The notes under the pieces were generated by a model. It made no database searches and was not told where the DNA came from. It worked only from the letters and a program-made list of their open reading frames with translations. From assembly GCF_004801405.1 (NCBI RefSeq), contig NZ_SSOB01000008.1:124001-188000 (forward strand): DNA of 64,000 nucleotides, given 5' to 3'. A program made the position numbers and the translations under genes. Below, piece by piece: positions 1-9,395 of the stretch (positions within the stretch are counted from its first letter, which is position 1; every line of letters begins with the position of its first letter). This stretch comes from Cohnella fermenti. GTDB lineage: Bacteria > Bacillota > Bacilli > Paenibacillales > Paenibacillaceae.

Positions 1-534
1 ATGCGCGACGCCGTCGTAGCGGCGCTGCACCTGCACGTGTTCCAGAAGCACTGCGATCGCGTCCAGATGGCGAACCTTGCGCAGATGGTCAACGTGCTGC
101 AGGCGGTTGTCCTCACGGAAGGCGACAAGCTGCTGCTCACGCCGACGTACCATGTGCTCGAGATGTTCAAGGTTCACCAGGACGCCGAGGCGCTCGCCTT
201 CCACGGCACGTTCGGGGAATACGCCTCCGAGTCCGGCGAGAAGCTCCCGCAAGTGAGCGTGTCGGCGTCGAAGAAGGACGGCAAGGTGCATGTCAGCCTG
301 GCGAACCTGAGCCCGGACGAGTCCGCCGAACTGGAGCTTGAGCTGCGCGGGGCGGAAGGCGCGCATTCGTGCGCAGGCGTCATTCTCGCCGGCGACGCGA
401 TCGACGCGCGCAACACGTTCGAGCAGCCGAGCCGCGTGGCTCCGGCCGCGTTCGACGGCGCTCAGGTGTCGGGCAACAAGCTCAAGGTGACGCTGCCGGC
501 GGCATCGGTCGTTCTGCTGACTCTTCAAGCATAG
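1..534 (+). CDS. Alpha-L-arabinofuranosidase, GH51, C-terminal part
   Basis: The 5' end lies outside the window; only the last 177 codons are visible. Residues 1-60 read like the end of a GH51 TIM barrel (the segment with NVLQAVVLTEGDKLLLTPTY), followed by a beta-rich C-terminal domain with runs such as VSVSASKKDGKVHVSLANL. Family members release terminal arabinose from arabinan and arabinoxylan fragments and usually act in the cytoplasm; no secretion signal can be judged here. The stop is followed within about 10 nt by a terminator-like hairpin, so this is probably the last gene of its operon. The family call rests on sequence feel of the C-terminal half only. Confidence 0.8.
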   Translation: MRDAVVAALHLHVFQKHCDRVQMANLAQMVNVLQAVVLTEGDKLLLTPTYHVLEMFKVHQDAEALAFHGTFGEYASESGEKLPQVSVSASKKDGKVHVSLANLSPDESAELELELRGAEGAHSCAGVILAGDAIDARNTFEQPSRVAPAAFDGAQVSGNKLKVTLPAASVVLLTLQA

Positions 535-540
535 GATACA

Positions 541-580
541 AGGACGTTGTCGCCTGAATCGGGGCGGTCGGCGTCCTTTT
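541..580 (+). terminator. Terminator after the arabinofuranosidase gene
   Basis: Arms AGGACG and CGTCCT, with an inner GTCGCC/GGCGGT pairing, are followed by a short T run, seven bases after the stop codon. Confidence 0.6.
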
Positions 581-616
581 CTTCTTCCAGTCGCCTTCTA
601 GGGGCCGCCCCGCCGA

Positions 617-860
617 TTTTATGTGAAAAACCACATTGGTGCAGGCCGGAAACGGGTACTTTGCGCGATTTTATGTGAAAAACCACGTTCGTGGAGAAAA
701 TTCCGGTCCGAAATGCTGGATATATGCTAAAAATCACATAAAACGCCTCGATCGCCTCCAATTCAAGGCGAACGAATGTGAAAAACCACATAAAATGTGC
801 CCGCCCGCGGAGTCGGCCTGGATCGGGCAACGAATGTGAAAACCTCTATGCCAACAGGGA
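617..860. repeat. Four-hairpin dispersed module, copy 1
   Basis: Hairpins of the form ATGTG-N6-CACAT start at 621, 673, 724 and 776, a period of 51-52 bp, with a fifth decayed unit near 834. The spacer sequence of each unit is specific to its place in the module and is shared with the copies near 19.3, 36.7 and 43.1 kb. No convincing coding gene overlaps it. Confidence 0.85.
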
Positions 861-1607
861 CCGTTGTCACTCCCTGCAATGAAAATAATGAAGTCCAACA
901 ATTCGAGCGCGGAGAAGCCAAGGAGGAGGAGTTAGTGGAGGATGCCGTACAACGACGCTTCGAAGAGGCGATTGGAGGGGGCGGACTTACGGAGCGGTAG
1001 AGGAGCGCAGCTCGACGCACAGCTTCTATCCAGCATGGCATTCCCTCTAACGCGCCTTATCTCCTCTCCTGCGCTGTCTCCGCTGATGGCATTATGCCTC
1101 CTCTCCCGCTCGTTCAGGATAGGGATGCGCAGGGATCACCCGGCCGCGGTTAGAGATCGGGTAATGGTCGAAGGTCGGTGATGGTTGGGCTGGCTTCTGC
1201 GCTGCGTGCAGAGTGGACCGTTTCGGCCCTCGCACAGCTCCCGGCGCGAGGGGCGACGGCGCGTGATGGCTGTCGACCTCACCGACCTGAGGCCGAAGGC
1301 CATGATCGGTAAGGGGAGGTTCCTGAGCGTCGGGGAGAAGAGGCATAAGCGTCCAGAAGGGGAATAGCACCCCTGCCGCCACTACAATATGAAAGATATC
1401 CCCATTGTCGCGAGCCCAAACGATCCCCTCTGTCTCGCCTTGCCTTGATCGCCTCCTCCTTGACCACATCCAGCCAGCGCCGATTGAATGGGGGCGGAGG
1501 GCCTTTCTTGGTTTTCCCTTATTATTCCGCTCGAAGGGCTGTAGAAGGGACGGGAGCATTCCGGTACAATATAAGGAAAGGGAACGGACGGAAGGGGGGA
1601 GTCGATC
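861..1607. other. Long gene-free stretch with decayed repeat
   Basis: No open frame here has a ribosome binding site and a protein-like composition. Positions 950-985 match a decayed unit of the 52-bp GAAGAGGCGGTTGGAG repeat that forms the array at 31.9 kb. The last 50 bases hold the likely promoter and the ribosome binding site (GAAGGGGGGA, 1591-1600) of the AraC gene. Nothing else was recognised. Confidence 0.6.
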
Positions 1608-2450
1608 GTGGCGATTGTGCAAGAAGAGCTGGCGCAGCACTTCGCGCAAGTTCCGCTTGATGTCTTCGGCGTCTATCGGACCTTCTTGAACCCGGATTGG
1701 GTTTATGACGGTCACGTCATGCAGCCGACGGCCAAGTGTGCGGTCATCCTGAGCCTCAGCGGGAGCGCGGACTTCGTCTTCGACGGAGAGGACCGCTATC
1801 GGCTGGAGCCGGGGGTCGTCCTGCTCGGCGGGTTCAACAAGAGGCTCAGCATCGAAGTCGGGCCGGAGGGGTTCGAGTACGGGCTTGTGCATTTTTTGCC
1901 GTCCGGCGGCGAGGAGGCGGCGGTGCGCCGTCTGTGCGAAGTGTCCGAGCTGCACGTTCCGCCGGACCCGGAGATCGCCGAGTTGCATAAGCAGTTGCTT
2001 CACGCGTCCTCTTCCCCGGACAGCATGAGCCTGCTTGAGAAGAAGTCGCTGTTCTACCGACTGTTGAACCAGCTTCTGCTGGCGGATCGCGTCTCGCGGA
2101 ACAAGACGAGCTACACGGTTGTCGATGAGTCGATTCAATATATTCAGAAGCACTATATGGAACCGATCACCCTGGAGAAGCTGGCAGGGCGCTGCCGGAT
2201 GAAGCCGAAGTACTTCTCCTATCTCTTCCGCAAGTATGTCGGCCTCGCGCCGATCGACTATCTGATTCAGTATCGGATGAACCGGGCGAGCGAGCTGCTG
2301 CTTCAAGGCGGGTTCCCGGTTGCCAGCGTCGCGAGAAGCGTCGGCTACTCGGACCCGTACTACTTCAGTCGCCTGTTCAAGAAGCACAAAGGCATGTCGC
2401 CGGGCAAGGCGGGCCAGGAAGCGGCCGGCGATTGGGCGGCCGGGCCGTAG
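1608..2450 (+). CDS. AraC family transcriptional regulator
   Basis: The protein has 280 residues. Residues 1-140 form a cupin-like ligand-sensing domain and residues 175-275 the double helix-turn-helix of the AraC/XylS family, with the typical ending GYSDPYYFSRLFKKHKGMSP. The GTG start is chosen because GAAGGGGGGA lies 7-8 nt upstream. It lies 127 nt before a Fur-boxed siderophore receptor on the same strand, so control of iron-siderophore uptake is the likeliest job. The arabinofuranosidase upstream leaves a sugar-related role possible. The ligand is unknown. Confidence 0.85.
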   Translation: MAIVQEELAQHFAQVPLDVFGVYRTFLNPDWVYDGHVMQPTAKCAVILSLSGSADFVFDGEDRYRLEPGVVLLGGFNKRLSIEVGPEGFEYGLVHFLPSGGEEAAVRRLCEVSELHVPPDPEIAELHKQLLHASSSPDSMSLLEKKSLFYRLLNQLLLADRVSRNKTSYTVVDESIQYIQKHYMEPITLEKLAGRCRMKPKYFSYLFRKYVGLAPIDYLIQYRMNRASELLLQGGFPVASVARSVGYSDPYYFSRLFKKHKGMSPGKAGQEAAGDWAAGP

Positions 2451-2528
2451 CAAATGTCCGAGGCGAAATAGTCCATGTTCTCTTCGGGAATCTCTCTATT
2501 TCCTTCTCCGGCGGAGGGTGGTAAGGTA

Positions 2529-2559
2529 TTAACTGATGATGAGAATCGTTATCAGTTAA
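2529..2559. promoter_or_regulatory. Fur box upstream of siderophore receptor 1
   Basis: TGAGAATCGTTATCA at 2540-2554 matches 14 of 15 positions of the Bacillus 7-1-7 Fur consensus (TGATAAT-N-ATTATCA). It sits inside a larger dyad with perfect 9-bp arms, TTAACTGAT at 2529-2537 and ATCAGTTAA at 2551-2559. It precedes the receptor start by about 30 nt, so iron repression is expected. Confidence 0.85.
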
Positions 2560-2577
2560 TAATGGGGTAGAGAGAGG

Positions 2578-3633
2578 ATGCATGACATGTTTAAAGGAAT
2601 CAAGGGAATCGCCGTCCTAATGGCGCTGCTGAGCGTAATCGTGTTCGCAAGCGCCTGCTCGAACAATAATAACGCGAACGGGAGCGCCAGCCCGTCCGCG
2701 TCGGCCAGTCCGTCGGCGTCGGAAGCGGCGTCTCCGTCGCCGAGCGAGTCCGCAAGCGCGGAGGCCGCCAAGTTCCCGCGCACAATCGAAGCGGCGAACG
2801 GAGCGATCGAGATCAAGGAGCAGCCGAAGCGGGTTGCGGTCGTCCATTGGGGCTACTTGGATTCGATTCTGGTGTTCAATCTGGACTCGCTCGGCCTTGC
2901 GCTCCCATTCGGCAAGGAGAAGTCCGTGCTGACCTCGGATACGTACAAGCCGTACGTCGATAAGATCAAGGAGTTGACGGTCGTCGGCGAGAACACCGAG
3001 GTGAACCTTGAGTCGCTCGTCGCCTACGCGCCGGATCTGATCATCGGAGGCAACGGCGTCAACGGCGAGATCGCGGCCGAGCTTGAGAAGATCGCGCCGA
3101 CGGTCATTCTCGACGAGAATGCGATCAATACGTGGGGCGACTGGCCGGCTGTCGTCACCAAGTTCGGCGAGATTCTCGGCCAAGAGGACGTCGCCGAAGC
3201 GTACATCTCGAACTATCGCGCCGGGCTGGAAGATGCGAAGGCGAAGCTCGCCGATCTGGGCGGCAACGTCGCTTTCCTGCAAGTCAGAGAGAAGCAGGCA
3301 TGGCTGCAAGGCACGAATTACCTTGGGCCGTATTATGAGAACGGCTTGGGCCTGACGCCTCCGGATTCCGCCAACGCCCAGGAGGGAGCCGAGATATCGC
3401 TGGAGGGGCTGGCCACGCTGGACCCGGACTACCTGTTCCTTGGCTACTTCAACTCTTCCGACCCGTCGATTCCGTCCGTCAGCGACGAGTGGGAGAAGAG
3501 CGAAGTTTGGAAAAAGCTCAAAGCCGTGCAGAACGGCCATGTCTACGGGATCGACAGCCAACTGGCCCTGGGCTACGGGCCAATCGGCAACTCCTACGGG
3601 GTGCAAGCCGTCGTCGAGGCTCTGACGAAGTAA
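2578..3633 (+). CDS. Iron-siderophore ABC transporter substrate-binding lipoprotein
   Basis: The product has 351 residues. A signal peptide with lipobox (MALLSVIVFASAC, cysteine near residue 23) is followed by a Ser/Ala/Pro linker and a class III periplasmic-binding fold of the FecB/FhuD/BtuF kind (residues 65-350). The segments QPKRVAVVHWG, APDLIIGG and KIAPTVI are typical of siderophore receptors. It would sit on the outer face of the membrane and hand ferric siderophore to a permease that is not in this window. Orphan receptors of this type are common in Bacillus, where a shared ATPase (YusV) serves several. The ATG at 2578 has AGAGAGGATG overlapping it; an in-frame ATG at 2587 is an alternative start. 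A Fur box lies just upstream. Confidence 0.9.
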   Translation: MHDMFKGIKGIAVLMALLSVIVFASACSNNNNANGSASPSASASPSASEAASPSPSESASAEAAKFPRTIEAANGAIEIKEQPKRVAVVHWGYLDSILVFNLDSLGLALPFGKEKSVLTSDTYKPYVDKIKELTVVGENTEVNLESLVAYAPDLIIGGNGVNGEIAAELEKIAPTVILDENAINTWGDWPAVVTKFGEILGQEDVAEAYISNYRAGLEDAKAKLADLGGNVAFLQVREKQAWLQGTNYLGPYYENGLGLTPPDSANAQEGAEISLEGLATLDPDYLFLGYFNSSDPSIPSVSDEWEKSEVWKKLKAVQNGHVYGIDSQLALGYGPIGNSYGVQAVVEALTK

Positions 3634-3650
3634 TTCGCCGAATAAGAAGA

Positions 3651-3690
3651 ACCCGCCCGCTCCATTCGGAGAGGCGGGTTTTTCTTTTTG
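3651..3690 (+). terminator. Terminator between the two receptor genes
   Basis: Arms ACCCGCC (3651-3657) and GGCGGGT (3673-3679) are followed by TTTTTCTTTTT. The next gene has its own promoter, so the two receptors are separate transcription units. Confidence 0.9.
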
Positions 3691-3738
3691 AATCGCCGCC
3701 GCATGAACAAAATCAAATTCGGGATTTGATTTTGTCCA

Positions 3739-3797
3739 TTGAATGGTCGGGCGGGCCTGCCTATAATGGGCAATGTCAATAATGAGAATCATTATCG
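3739..3797 (+). promoter_or_regulatory. Promoter with Fur box for siderophore receptor 2
   Basis: TTGAAT at 3739-3744 and TATAAT at 3762-3767 are separated by 17 bp, a strong sigma-A promoter. TGAGAATCATTATCG at 3783-3797 matches 13 of 15 Fur consensus positions and covers the predicted first transcribed bases, so a bound Fur would block early transcription. Confidence 0.85.
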
Positions 3798-3859
3798 AAC
3801 GGATGAACGAATGCATTCGCCAACTAACAGCTCCAGGGGGAGAAGGAGAGTCAGGGAAG

Positions 3860-4906
3860 ATGATGAACATTGCACAGAAGAACACCGGGCACAGAAGAAG
3901 CAACGGAAGCAAACTCGCGGCGCTGGCAATTGCGGCGGTATTGGCGCTGACGGCGTGCGGCGAATCGAACGGATCGAATCAGGGAGCGGCGAGCCCGTCC
4001 GCCAGCTCAACTGCAAGCTCGTCCGCGGCCGCGGAAGCGACGTCGTCGGCATCGGCGCAGGCGGACGAAGCGGCCACCCGCATGTTCAAGGACTGGACCG
4101 GCCATGAGGTCGAGATTCCGACCCATCCCCAGCGGGTCATCTTCCATTCGGACACGACGGGCGATATTTTCGCTCTTGGCGTGACGCCGGTCGGCATTCT
4201 GAAGGACAACACGCCGGGCACCGTCTTCGAAGAGCAGGCCGCATCGGTGGAGGACGCGGGCTTCCCGATCAGCGCGGAGAAGGCGCTGCAGCTGCAGCCG
4301 GATCTGATCGTGTTCGGGAACAGCGACGAAGCGGTCTACGAGCAGCTCTCCAAGGTGGCTCCGACCGTGACGTTCGATTCGTTCGCCAGTATGGAGGATC
4401 GGGTGGCGACGCTGGGAGAATTGCTGGGCAAGCAAGAGGAAGCGGCTGCCTGGGTGGCGCAGTACAAGGAGCAGGAGGCGGCGATGTGGAAGGCCATTCG
4501 CGAGAGCGGGGTCGGCGAGAACGAGACGGCATCGGTCGTGACGATGTATCCGGGCAATCGCTTGTTCGTCATGCTGGCCGCCGGTCTTCCGCAACTGCTC
4601 TACAGCGAAGGCGGCTTCAAGCAGAACGAGATGGTGGAGAGCTCGATGAAGGAAGAGCTTGGCTTCCTGGAGATCTCCGCGGAGAAGCTGCCCGATTACG
4701 CCGGCGACCGTCTCTTCGTGCTGACCCCGGTGGCGGAGGACGCGCAGAACGAGATGTCGGAGCTGATGAGCGGAGCCGTCTGGAAGGGACTGCCCGCCGT
4801 CAAGAACGGCTATGTCTACGAATTCCCGATCCTGACGGCGGGCAGCGACGCGTCCTCCCGGCTGTGGCTCATGGAGGAGCTGCCGAAGGTTCTCGCCAAC
4901 CGTTAA
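3860..4906 (+). CDS. Iron-siderophore ABC transporter substrate-binding lipoprotein, second paralogue
   Basis: An in-frame ATG at 3773 precedes the Fur box and would add a charged, non-secretory leader. The ATG at 3860 has AAGGAG 11 nt upstream and gives 348 residues with a proper lipoprotein signal (LAALAIAAVLALTAC), so it is preferred. A Ser/Ala-rich linker leads to a FecB-type binding domain. The region from DWTGHEVEIP to about LGELLG aligns by eye with the C-terminal half of the AraC fusion encoded 80 nt downstream, indicating a duplication. It is a surface receptor for a ferric complex of unknown identity, Fur-controlled, in a single-gene unit. Confidence 0.9.
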   Translation: MMNIAQKNTGHRRSNGSKLAALAIAAVLALTACGESNGSNQGAASPSASSTASSSAAAEATSSASAQADEAATRMFKDWTGHEVEIPTHPQRVIFHSDTTGDIFALGVTPVGILKDNTPGTVFEEQAASVEDAGFPISAEKALQLQPDLIVFGNSDEAVYEQLSKVAPTVTFDSFASMEDRVATLGELLGKQEEAAAWVAQYKEQEAAMWKAIRESGVGENETASVVTMYPGNRLFVMLAAGLPQLLYSEGGFKQNEMVESSMKEELGFLEISAEKLPDYAGDRLFVLTPVAEDAQNEMSELMSGAVWKGLPAVKNGYVYEFPILTAGSDASSRLWLMEELPKVLANR

Positions 4907-4916
4907 TCGAATACTC

Positions 4917-4957
4917 GAAGAAGCTTTTCACGCCCTGTTGAAAAGCTTCTTTTTTAT
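4917..4957 (+). terminator. Terminator after siderophore receptor 2
   Basis: GAAGAAGCTTTT (4917-4928) pairs with AAAAGCTTCTT (4941-4951), followed by a T run. Confidence 0.9.
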
Positions 4958-4984
4958 TTACAATAACGGAAGAGAAGAGGAGGC

Positions 4985-6637
4985 ATGTTCATGCGAGAGA
5001 ACGGACAGCCCCCGGCCATCGGCAGCCTCCTGTTTCAGCTTCTGGAAGCCGTCGAGGTTCGGGGAGCCGGCTATGGGATGTTCGAGGAGAGCGTAACGGA
5101 AGCGCATCTGCTCCTGCTGTTCTCGGGAGGCGAGGGCGCTCTTCAGGTCGGCGATCGCTACTATTCCGTGGGAGGCGGCCAAATCTTCTGGCTTCCTCCC
5201 GGAACGGAGTATATGGTCGATCGCGGAGCGGAACGGCCGGCGGACTACTATCGGCTGGAGTTCCTTGTCGTGCGTTCCGAGAGGGACCGGCTGGAGCCCT
5301 ATCGCGGGACGTTGGCGGAGGAGGCGGGGCCGCTGCGGACGTATCCTCATTCGCAGCTCGTGCAGCTTGCCGGGAGAATCGCGAAGAAGGGGGCGGGGAA
5401 CGACGGTTTGGCGGATTTTCGTCGCAATATGCTTTTCCAAGAGTTGATTGGTTATCTGCTGGATGAATCGCTTCGGTTGACGCTTCGGGAGTCCCTCCGT
5501 TACATCGATTCGCATTATGCCGAGGCGCTCTCGGTCAAGGAATTGGCCGACCGTGCGGGCATCCCGTATTGGCAATACGCTTCGGCGTTCAAGGAGCTCA
5601 CGGGCCAAAAACCGAACGACTACATCGCGGACCTGCGCATCGAGCGTGCCAAGGAGCTGCTGCTGCATACGGACGAGCCCCTTCGGGAGATCGCCCGGCA
5701 GACCGGGTTCGTGGACGAATATTACCTCAGCCGCAAGTTCCGGCAGGCGACGGGACAGGCGCCCCGCCGGTTCGCCGTCGCGATGAGCCGGGGAGCGTCC
5801 GTATCGGATTGGCGAGGGCATGAGGTGCGTGTGCCGGAGAAGCCGCGCCGAATCGTCTATTACGGAGAGACGCTGGGCGACCTGCTGATTCTGGGAGTCC
5901 GGCCGGTCGGGGCCGATGTGGGCGATCTGGGGGAAGCCTGGTACATCGATGAGCTTGGTCCGATCGCGGACATCGGTCGTCCGCCCGATCCGAAGGCGGT
6001 CGCGGAGCTGAAGCCGGATCTGATCATCTTCTCGAATGCGGACGAGCGCCGTTACGGGGACCTGGCGAGGATCGCTCCTACGGTGGCGTTCGACAGCTTC
6101 GGGTCGGTGCCGGAGCGGGTCGAGACGCTCGGACGGCTGCTTGGCCTGGAGAGCGAGGCGGCGGCATGGCTGGAGCGGCATCGCCGCCGGACCGACGAGA
6201 TGTGGAACAAGCTGCAAGGGAAGCTGGAGGAGGGGGAGACGGCGACCGTCTTCGTCTATCATCGAGGGAAGAGGCTCTTCGTCATGGGGACGATCGGGCT
6301 GGCCGAAGCGCTCTATCATCCGCTGGGCTTCCGGCCGCCGGAGAGGGTGAGGCCGCTGCTGGAGCAGCGCCGCGCCTACAAGGAGATCGCGGAGGATGCC
6401 GCCCAGGACTACGCCGGCGACCGCGTCTTCCTGATTCTCCCGCACAACCCGGACTCGCGCGAGCAGACCGAAGCTCTGCTGCGAAGCGAGAGATGGGCCG
6501 CGCTGAAGGCGGTCCGGGAGGGGCGGGCCCATGCGGTCGAGGAAGCCAAGTGGAACTTCGGCGACGCCTTCACCCGGGAGAAGCTGCTGGACCTTCTGCC
6601 CGCTCTGCTGGGGCCGGGAACTAGATCGAATAGCTGA
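4985..6637 (+). CDS. btr: AraC regulator fused to a siderophore-binding domain (Btr-like)
   Basis: The protein has 550 residues with an N-terminal cupin-like arm (1-150), an AraC double HTH (about 160-265, [15 protein letters not shown]), then a FecB-type binding domain (about 275-545) beginning [15 protein letters not shown]. It has no signal peptide or lipobox cysteine, so the domain is cytoplasmic. The same order is known in B. subtilis Btr (YbbB), which activates bacillibactin uptake genes when it binds the siderophore. The binding domain is closest to the receptor encoded directly upstream, so both probably see the same ligand. AAGAGGAGG lies ahead of the ATG. The last 17 nt overlap the convergent ssuB gene. 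The symbol is by architecture, not proven orthology. Confidence 0.85.
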   Translation: MFMRENGQPPAIGSLLFQLLEAVEVRGAGYGMFEESVTEAHLLLLFSGGEGALQVGDRYYSVGGGQIFWLPPGTEYMVDRGAERPADYYRLEFLVVRSERDRLEPYRGTLAEEAGPLRTYPHSQLVQLAGRIAKKGAGNDGLADFRRNMLFQELIGYLLDESLRLTLRESLRYIDSHYAEALSVKELADRAGIPYWQYASAFKELTGQKPNDYIADLRIERAKELLLHTDEPLREIARQTGFVDEYYLSRKFRQATGQAPRRFAVAMSRGASVSDWRGHEVRVPEKPRRIVYYGETLGDLLILGVRPVGADVGDLGEAWYIDELGPIADIGRPPDPKAVAELKPDLIIFSNADERRYGDLARIAPTVAFDSFGSVPERVETLGRLLGLESEAAAWLERHRRRTDEMWNKLQGKLEEGETATVFVYHRGKRLFVMGTIGLAEALYHPLGFRPPERVRPLLEQRRAYKEIAEDAAQDYAGDRVFLILPHNPDSREQTEALLRSERWAALKAVREGRAHAVEEAKWNFGDAFTREKLLDLLPALLGPGTRSNS

Positions 6638-7403
6638 GCTTCCGGTCGCGGGGGGCTTCCGCGGGCTCGCGCTCGAGAATGCGGTCCAGAATCAGCTTCT
6701 CGAAGTGGATGAAGCCGCTGTCTCTCTCGCGCGGCCGATCCAAGGCGATGTCCACGTCCAGCGCGATCCGCCCGTTCTCAATCAGAATGACCCGGTCCGC
6801 CAGGGCGACCGCTTCGCTCACGTCGTGCGTGACGAGCACGGCGGTGAACCCCTGCTCCTCCCACAGCCGCTCGATCAACTGCTGCATCTCGATCCGCGTC
6901 AGCGCGTCGAGCGCGCCGAGCGGTTCGTCCAGCAGCAGCAGCCGGGGCTCGCCGACGAGGGCACGGGCCAGCGCGACGCGCTGGCGCTGGCCGCCGGAGA
7001 GGACGCCCGGCCAGGCGTCGGCCCGCTCGGCCAGCCCAACCTCGGCCAGCGCCTCTATCGCCCGCTCGCGGCTCCTTGTCCGCAGGCCGACCTGCACGTT
7101 GTCCGCTGCCGTTCGCCACGGCAGCAGCCTCGCGTCCTGGAACAGCATCCGCGTGTCGTTCCGCGTGCCGTTCGGATGGCCGCCGAGCGAATCGCCGTCC
7201 AGCGTCAGCTCGCCGCCGGTCGGCTGCTCCAGGCCCGCGAGCAAGCGCAGCAGCGTGCTCTTGCCGCAGCCGCTGCGCCCGACGATGGCAACGAACTGGC
7301 CGGCGGGAATCGTGAGGTCGATGCCGCGCAGCACCTCCTGTTCGCCGAAGCTTTTCCGCGCGGACTGAATGTGGAGCCGGGCTCCGATCCGATGGGTGCT
7401 CAT
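6621..7403 (-). CDS. ssuB: Aliphatic sulfonate ABC transporter ATP-binding protein
   Basis: From the ATG at 7403 the product has 260 residues, the usual size for SsuB/TauB ATPases. It shows Walker [10 protein letters not shown], signature LSGGQRQR and Walker B LLLLDEP followed by LGALD. The open frame extends further upstream, but AAGGAGAG ahead of this ATG and the family length settle the start. It is the last gene of an operon transcribed ssuA-ssuD-ssuC-ssuB and powers uptake of alkanesulfonates as a sulfur source. Its 3' end overlaps the Btr-like gene by 17 nt in convergent orientation. Confidence 0.92.
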   Translation of the reverse strand: MSTHRIGARLHIQSARKSFGEQEVLRGIDLTIPAGQFVAIVGRSGCGKSTLLRLLAGLEQPTGGELTLDGDSLGGHPNGTRNDTRMLFQDARLLPWRTAADNVQVGLRTRSRERAIEALAEVGLAERADAWPGVLSGGQRQRVALARALVGEPRLLLLDEPLGALDALTRIEMQQLIERLWEEQGFTAVLVTHDVSEAVALADRVILIENGRIALDVDIALDRPRERDSGFIHFEKLILDRILEREPAEAPRDRKLSYSI

Positions 7404-7429
7404 GGGGCACTCTCCTTCCCTTTCCTGAG

Positions 7430-8209
7430 TTAGACCTTGCTGTAATTCGGGTTCCAGCGCAGCAGCCGGCGCTCGAGCAGCTTGGCGGCGGTGTCGGACA
7501 GCTTGCCCAGCACCGCGTAGAGCAGGATGGCGAACACGACGATGTCCAGCCGCATGAATTCGCGGGCGTTCATCGCCATGTAGCCGATGCCGGAATCGGC
7601 CGAGATCGTCTCGGCGACGATAAGCGTCAGCCACATGAACCCGAGGGCGTAGCGGACGCCGACGAGAATCGAGGAGAGCGCCCCGGGCAGCACGACCTCG
7701 CGATAGAAGGCGAAGCCGCGCAGCCCGTAGACGCGGGCCATCTCGACCAAGCCGGGGTCGATTGAACGAATGCCGTGAACCGTGTTCATGTAGATCGGGA
7801 AGAACACTCCTAGCGCCACTAGGAAAATTTTCGCCGTCTCGCCGATTCCGAACCAGAGAATGACGAGCGGGATGAGCGCGAGATGGGGGACGTTGCGGAT
7901 CATCTGCAGCGAGCTGTCGAGGTAACGGTTCGCGATTCGGGACAGCCCGTTGACGACGCCGAGCAGGAAGCCGATCCCGCCTCCGACGGCGAGGCCGATG
8001 CCCGCCCGCAGTGTGCTGTCGTAGACGTAGCGGAAGATGTCGCCCGATCTCGTCAGCGCAATGCCGGCCTCCGCTACTCGGAGCGGGGTCGGCAAGGTTC
8101 GGGTCGAGATATAGCCGTACTGGCCGAGAAGCTGCCAGAGGACAAGGACAAGCACGGGAAGATAGAACGGAGCATACCGGTTATCGGCCAGCTTGCGGAA
8201 CGGCTTCAT
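7430..8209 (-). CDS. ssuC: Aliphatic sulfonate ABC transporter permease
   Basis: The protein has 259 residues with about six membrane segments and the BPD_transp_1 EAA-type loop (region [20 protein letters not shown]). It is typical of SsuC/TauC permeases. GGAGGAG lies 6 nt before the ATG. Its start overlaps the end of ssuD by 29 nt, which indicates translational coupling inside the operon. It forms the membrane channel with SsuB and receives substrate from the SsuA lipoprotein. Confidence 0.92.
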   Translation of the reverse strand: MKPFRKLADNRYAPFYLPVLVLVLWQLLGQYGYISTRTLPTPLRVAEAGIALTRSGDIFRYVYDSTLRAGIGLAVGGGIGFLLGVVNGLSRIANRYLDSSLQMIRNVPHLALIPLVILWFGIGETAKIFLVALGVFFPIYMNTVHGIRSIDPGLVEMARVYGLRGFAFYREVVLPGALSSILVGVRYALGFMWLTLIVAETISADSGIGYMAMNAREFMRLDIVVFAILLYAVLGKLSDTAAKLLERRLLRWNPNYSKV

Positions 8210-9365
8210 TCGCGACTCCTCCAGATTGGGAACGGACGCGGGGGTCCGGCCTCTTGTTGTAGGCGACCAGCTCGCCCACGGCTTCGATGGAAGCGGCGGG
8301 CGGCCGAGCTTGGGCGTTCAAGGGCAGCAATGGGAACAGCAGCTCCGCCGTCGTATAAGCCTCTTCCAGGTGGGGGTAACCGGAGAGCACGAACGTCTCG
8401 ATGCCGAGCTGCCGGTACTCTTCGATTCGGGCGGCGACCGATTCGGCGCTGCCTACGAGAGCGGTGCCCGCGCCGCCGCGAACGAGGCCGATGCCCGCCC
8501 ACAGATTCGGCGCGATGACGAGCGACGAGCGGTCTCCCTTATGCAGGTCGGCCATCCGTTTCTGGCCGACGGAATCGTAGCGGGCGAGAATCCGCTGCGC
8601 TTCCGCAATCGTGCCCTCGTCGACATGGCGGATCAGGCGGTCCGCCGCCGCCCACGCTTCCTCTTCGGTCTCGCGCACGATGACGTGGAGGCGGATGCCG
8701 AACTTGAGCTTGCGGCCCCGCGCTTCGGCGAGGGCGCGCACCTCGTCGAGCTTCTTCGCGACGTCGGCGAGCGGCTCGCCCCAGGTCAGGTAGCAATCGA
8801 CGTGGTCGGCGGCGATGTTCAGGGCGGCGGGAGAGGAGCCGCCGAAGTAGAGCGGCGGATGCGGGTCCTGCAGCGGCGGGAACAGCAGCTCGCTCTCCTC
8901 CGCCCGCAGGTGCTTGCCGGTGAAGGTGACTTTCTCTCCCGCCATCAGCTTGCGCCAGACGGCGAGGAACTCGTCGGTCTGCTCGTAGCGCTCCTCATGG
9001 TTCAGGAAGATGCCGTCGCCGGCCAGCTCGTGCGGGTCCCCGCCTGTCACGACGTTGACGAGCAGCCGTCCGCCGGACAGCCGGTCGAAGGTGGACGCCA
9101 TCCTCGCCGCGACGGACGGGGCCATGAGGCCGGGGCGCACGGCGACGAGGAACTTCAGTCTCTCCGTCGCGGAGAGGAGCGAGGAGGCCGCGATCCAGGC
9201 GTCCTCGCACGCTTTGCCGGTCGGCACGAGGACGCCGTGGTAGCCGAGCCGGTCCGCCGCCTGCGCGATCTGCCGGATGTAGCCGTAATCGACGGAGCGG
9301 GCGCCTTCGGAGCTGCCGAGGTAACGTCCGTCGCCGTGAAGGGGAATAAACCAGAAGATGTCCAT
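8181..9365 (-). CDS. ssuD: FMNH2-dependent alkanesulfonate monooxygenase
   Basis: The product has 394 residues in the bacterial luciferase-like fold, starting [17 protein letters not shown], which is characteristic of SsuD. It splits alkanesulfonates into aldehyde and sulfite using reduced FMN and oxygen. The ATG at 9365 is preferred over a GTG at 9371 because GGAGAG sits 7 nt before the ATG but touches the GTG. No ssuE (FMN reductase) is in the operon, so reduced flavin must come from elsewhere. Gene order A-D-C-B differs from the B-A-C-D order of B. subtilis. Confidence 0.93.
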   Translation of the reverse strand: MDIFWFIPLHGDGRYLGSSEGARSVDYGYIRQIAQAADRLGYHGVLVPTGKACEDAWIAASSLLSATERLKFLVAVRPGLMAPSVAARMASTFDRLSGGRLLVNVVTGGDPHELAGDGIFLNHEERYEQTDEFLAVWRKLMAGEKVTFTGKHLRAEESELLFPPLQDPHPPLYFGGSSPAALNIAADHVDCYLTWGEPLADVAKKLDEVRALAEARGRKLKFGIRLHVIVRETEEEAWAAADRLIRHVDEGTIAEAQRILARYDSVGQKRMADLHKGDRSSLVIAPNLWAGIGLVRGGAGTALVGSAESVAARIEEYRQLGIETFVLSGYPHLEEAYTTAELLFPLLPLNAQARPPAASIEAVGELVAYNKRPDPRVRSQSGGVANEAVPQAGR

Positions 9366-9395
9366 GTGCACTCTCTCCTATGGATGAAGTTGACG

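Noticed and set aside
617..860. CRISPR array
   Set aside because: The spacing is in the range, but the spacers recur at other loci, hairpins vary, and there are no cas genes.
1092..2453. Open frame of 453 codons on the minus strand
   Set aside because: It covers the AraC gene in antisense and has no ribosome binding site or recognisable domain.
3773..3859. N-terminal extension of siderophore receptor 2 from the ATG at 3773
   Set aside because: It would put the Fur box inside the coding region and spoil the lipoprotein signal. The ATG at 3860 has a better ribosome binding site.
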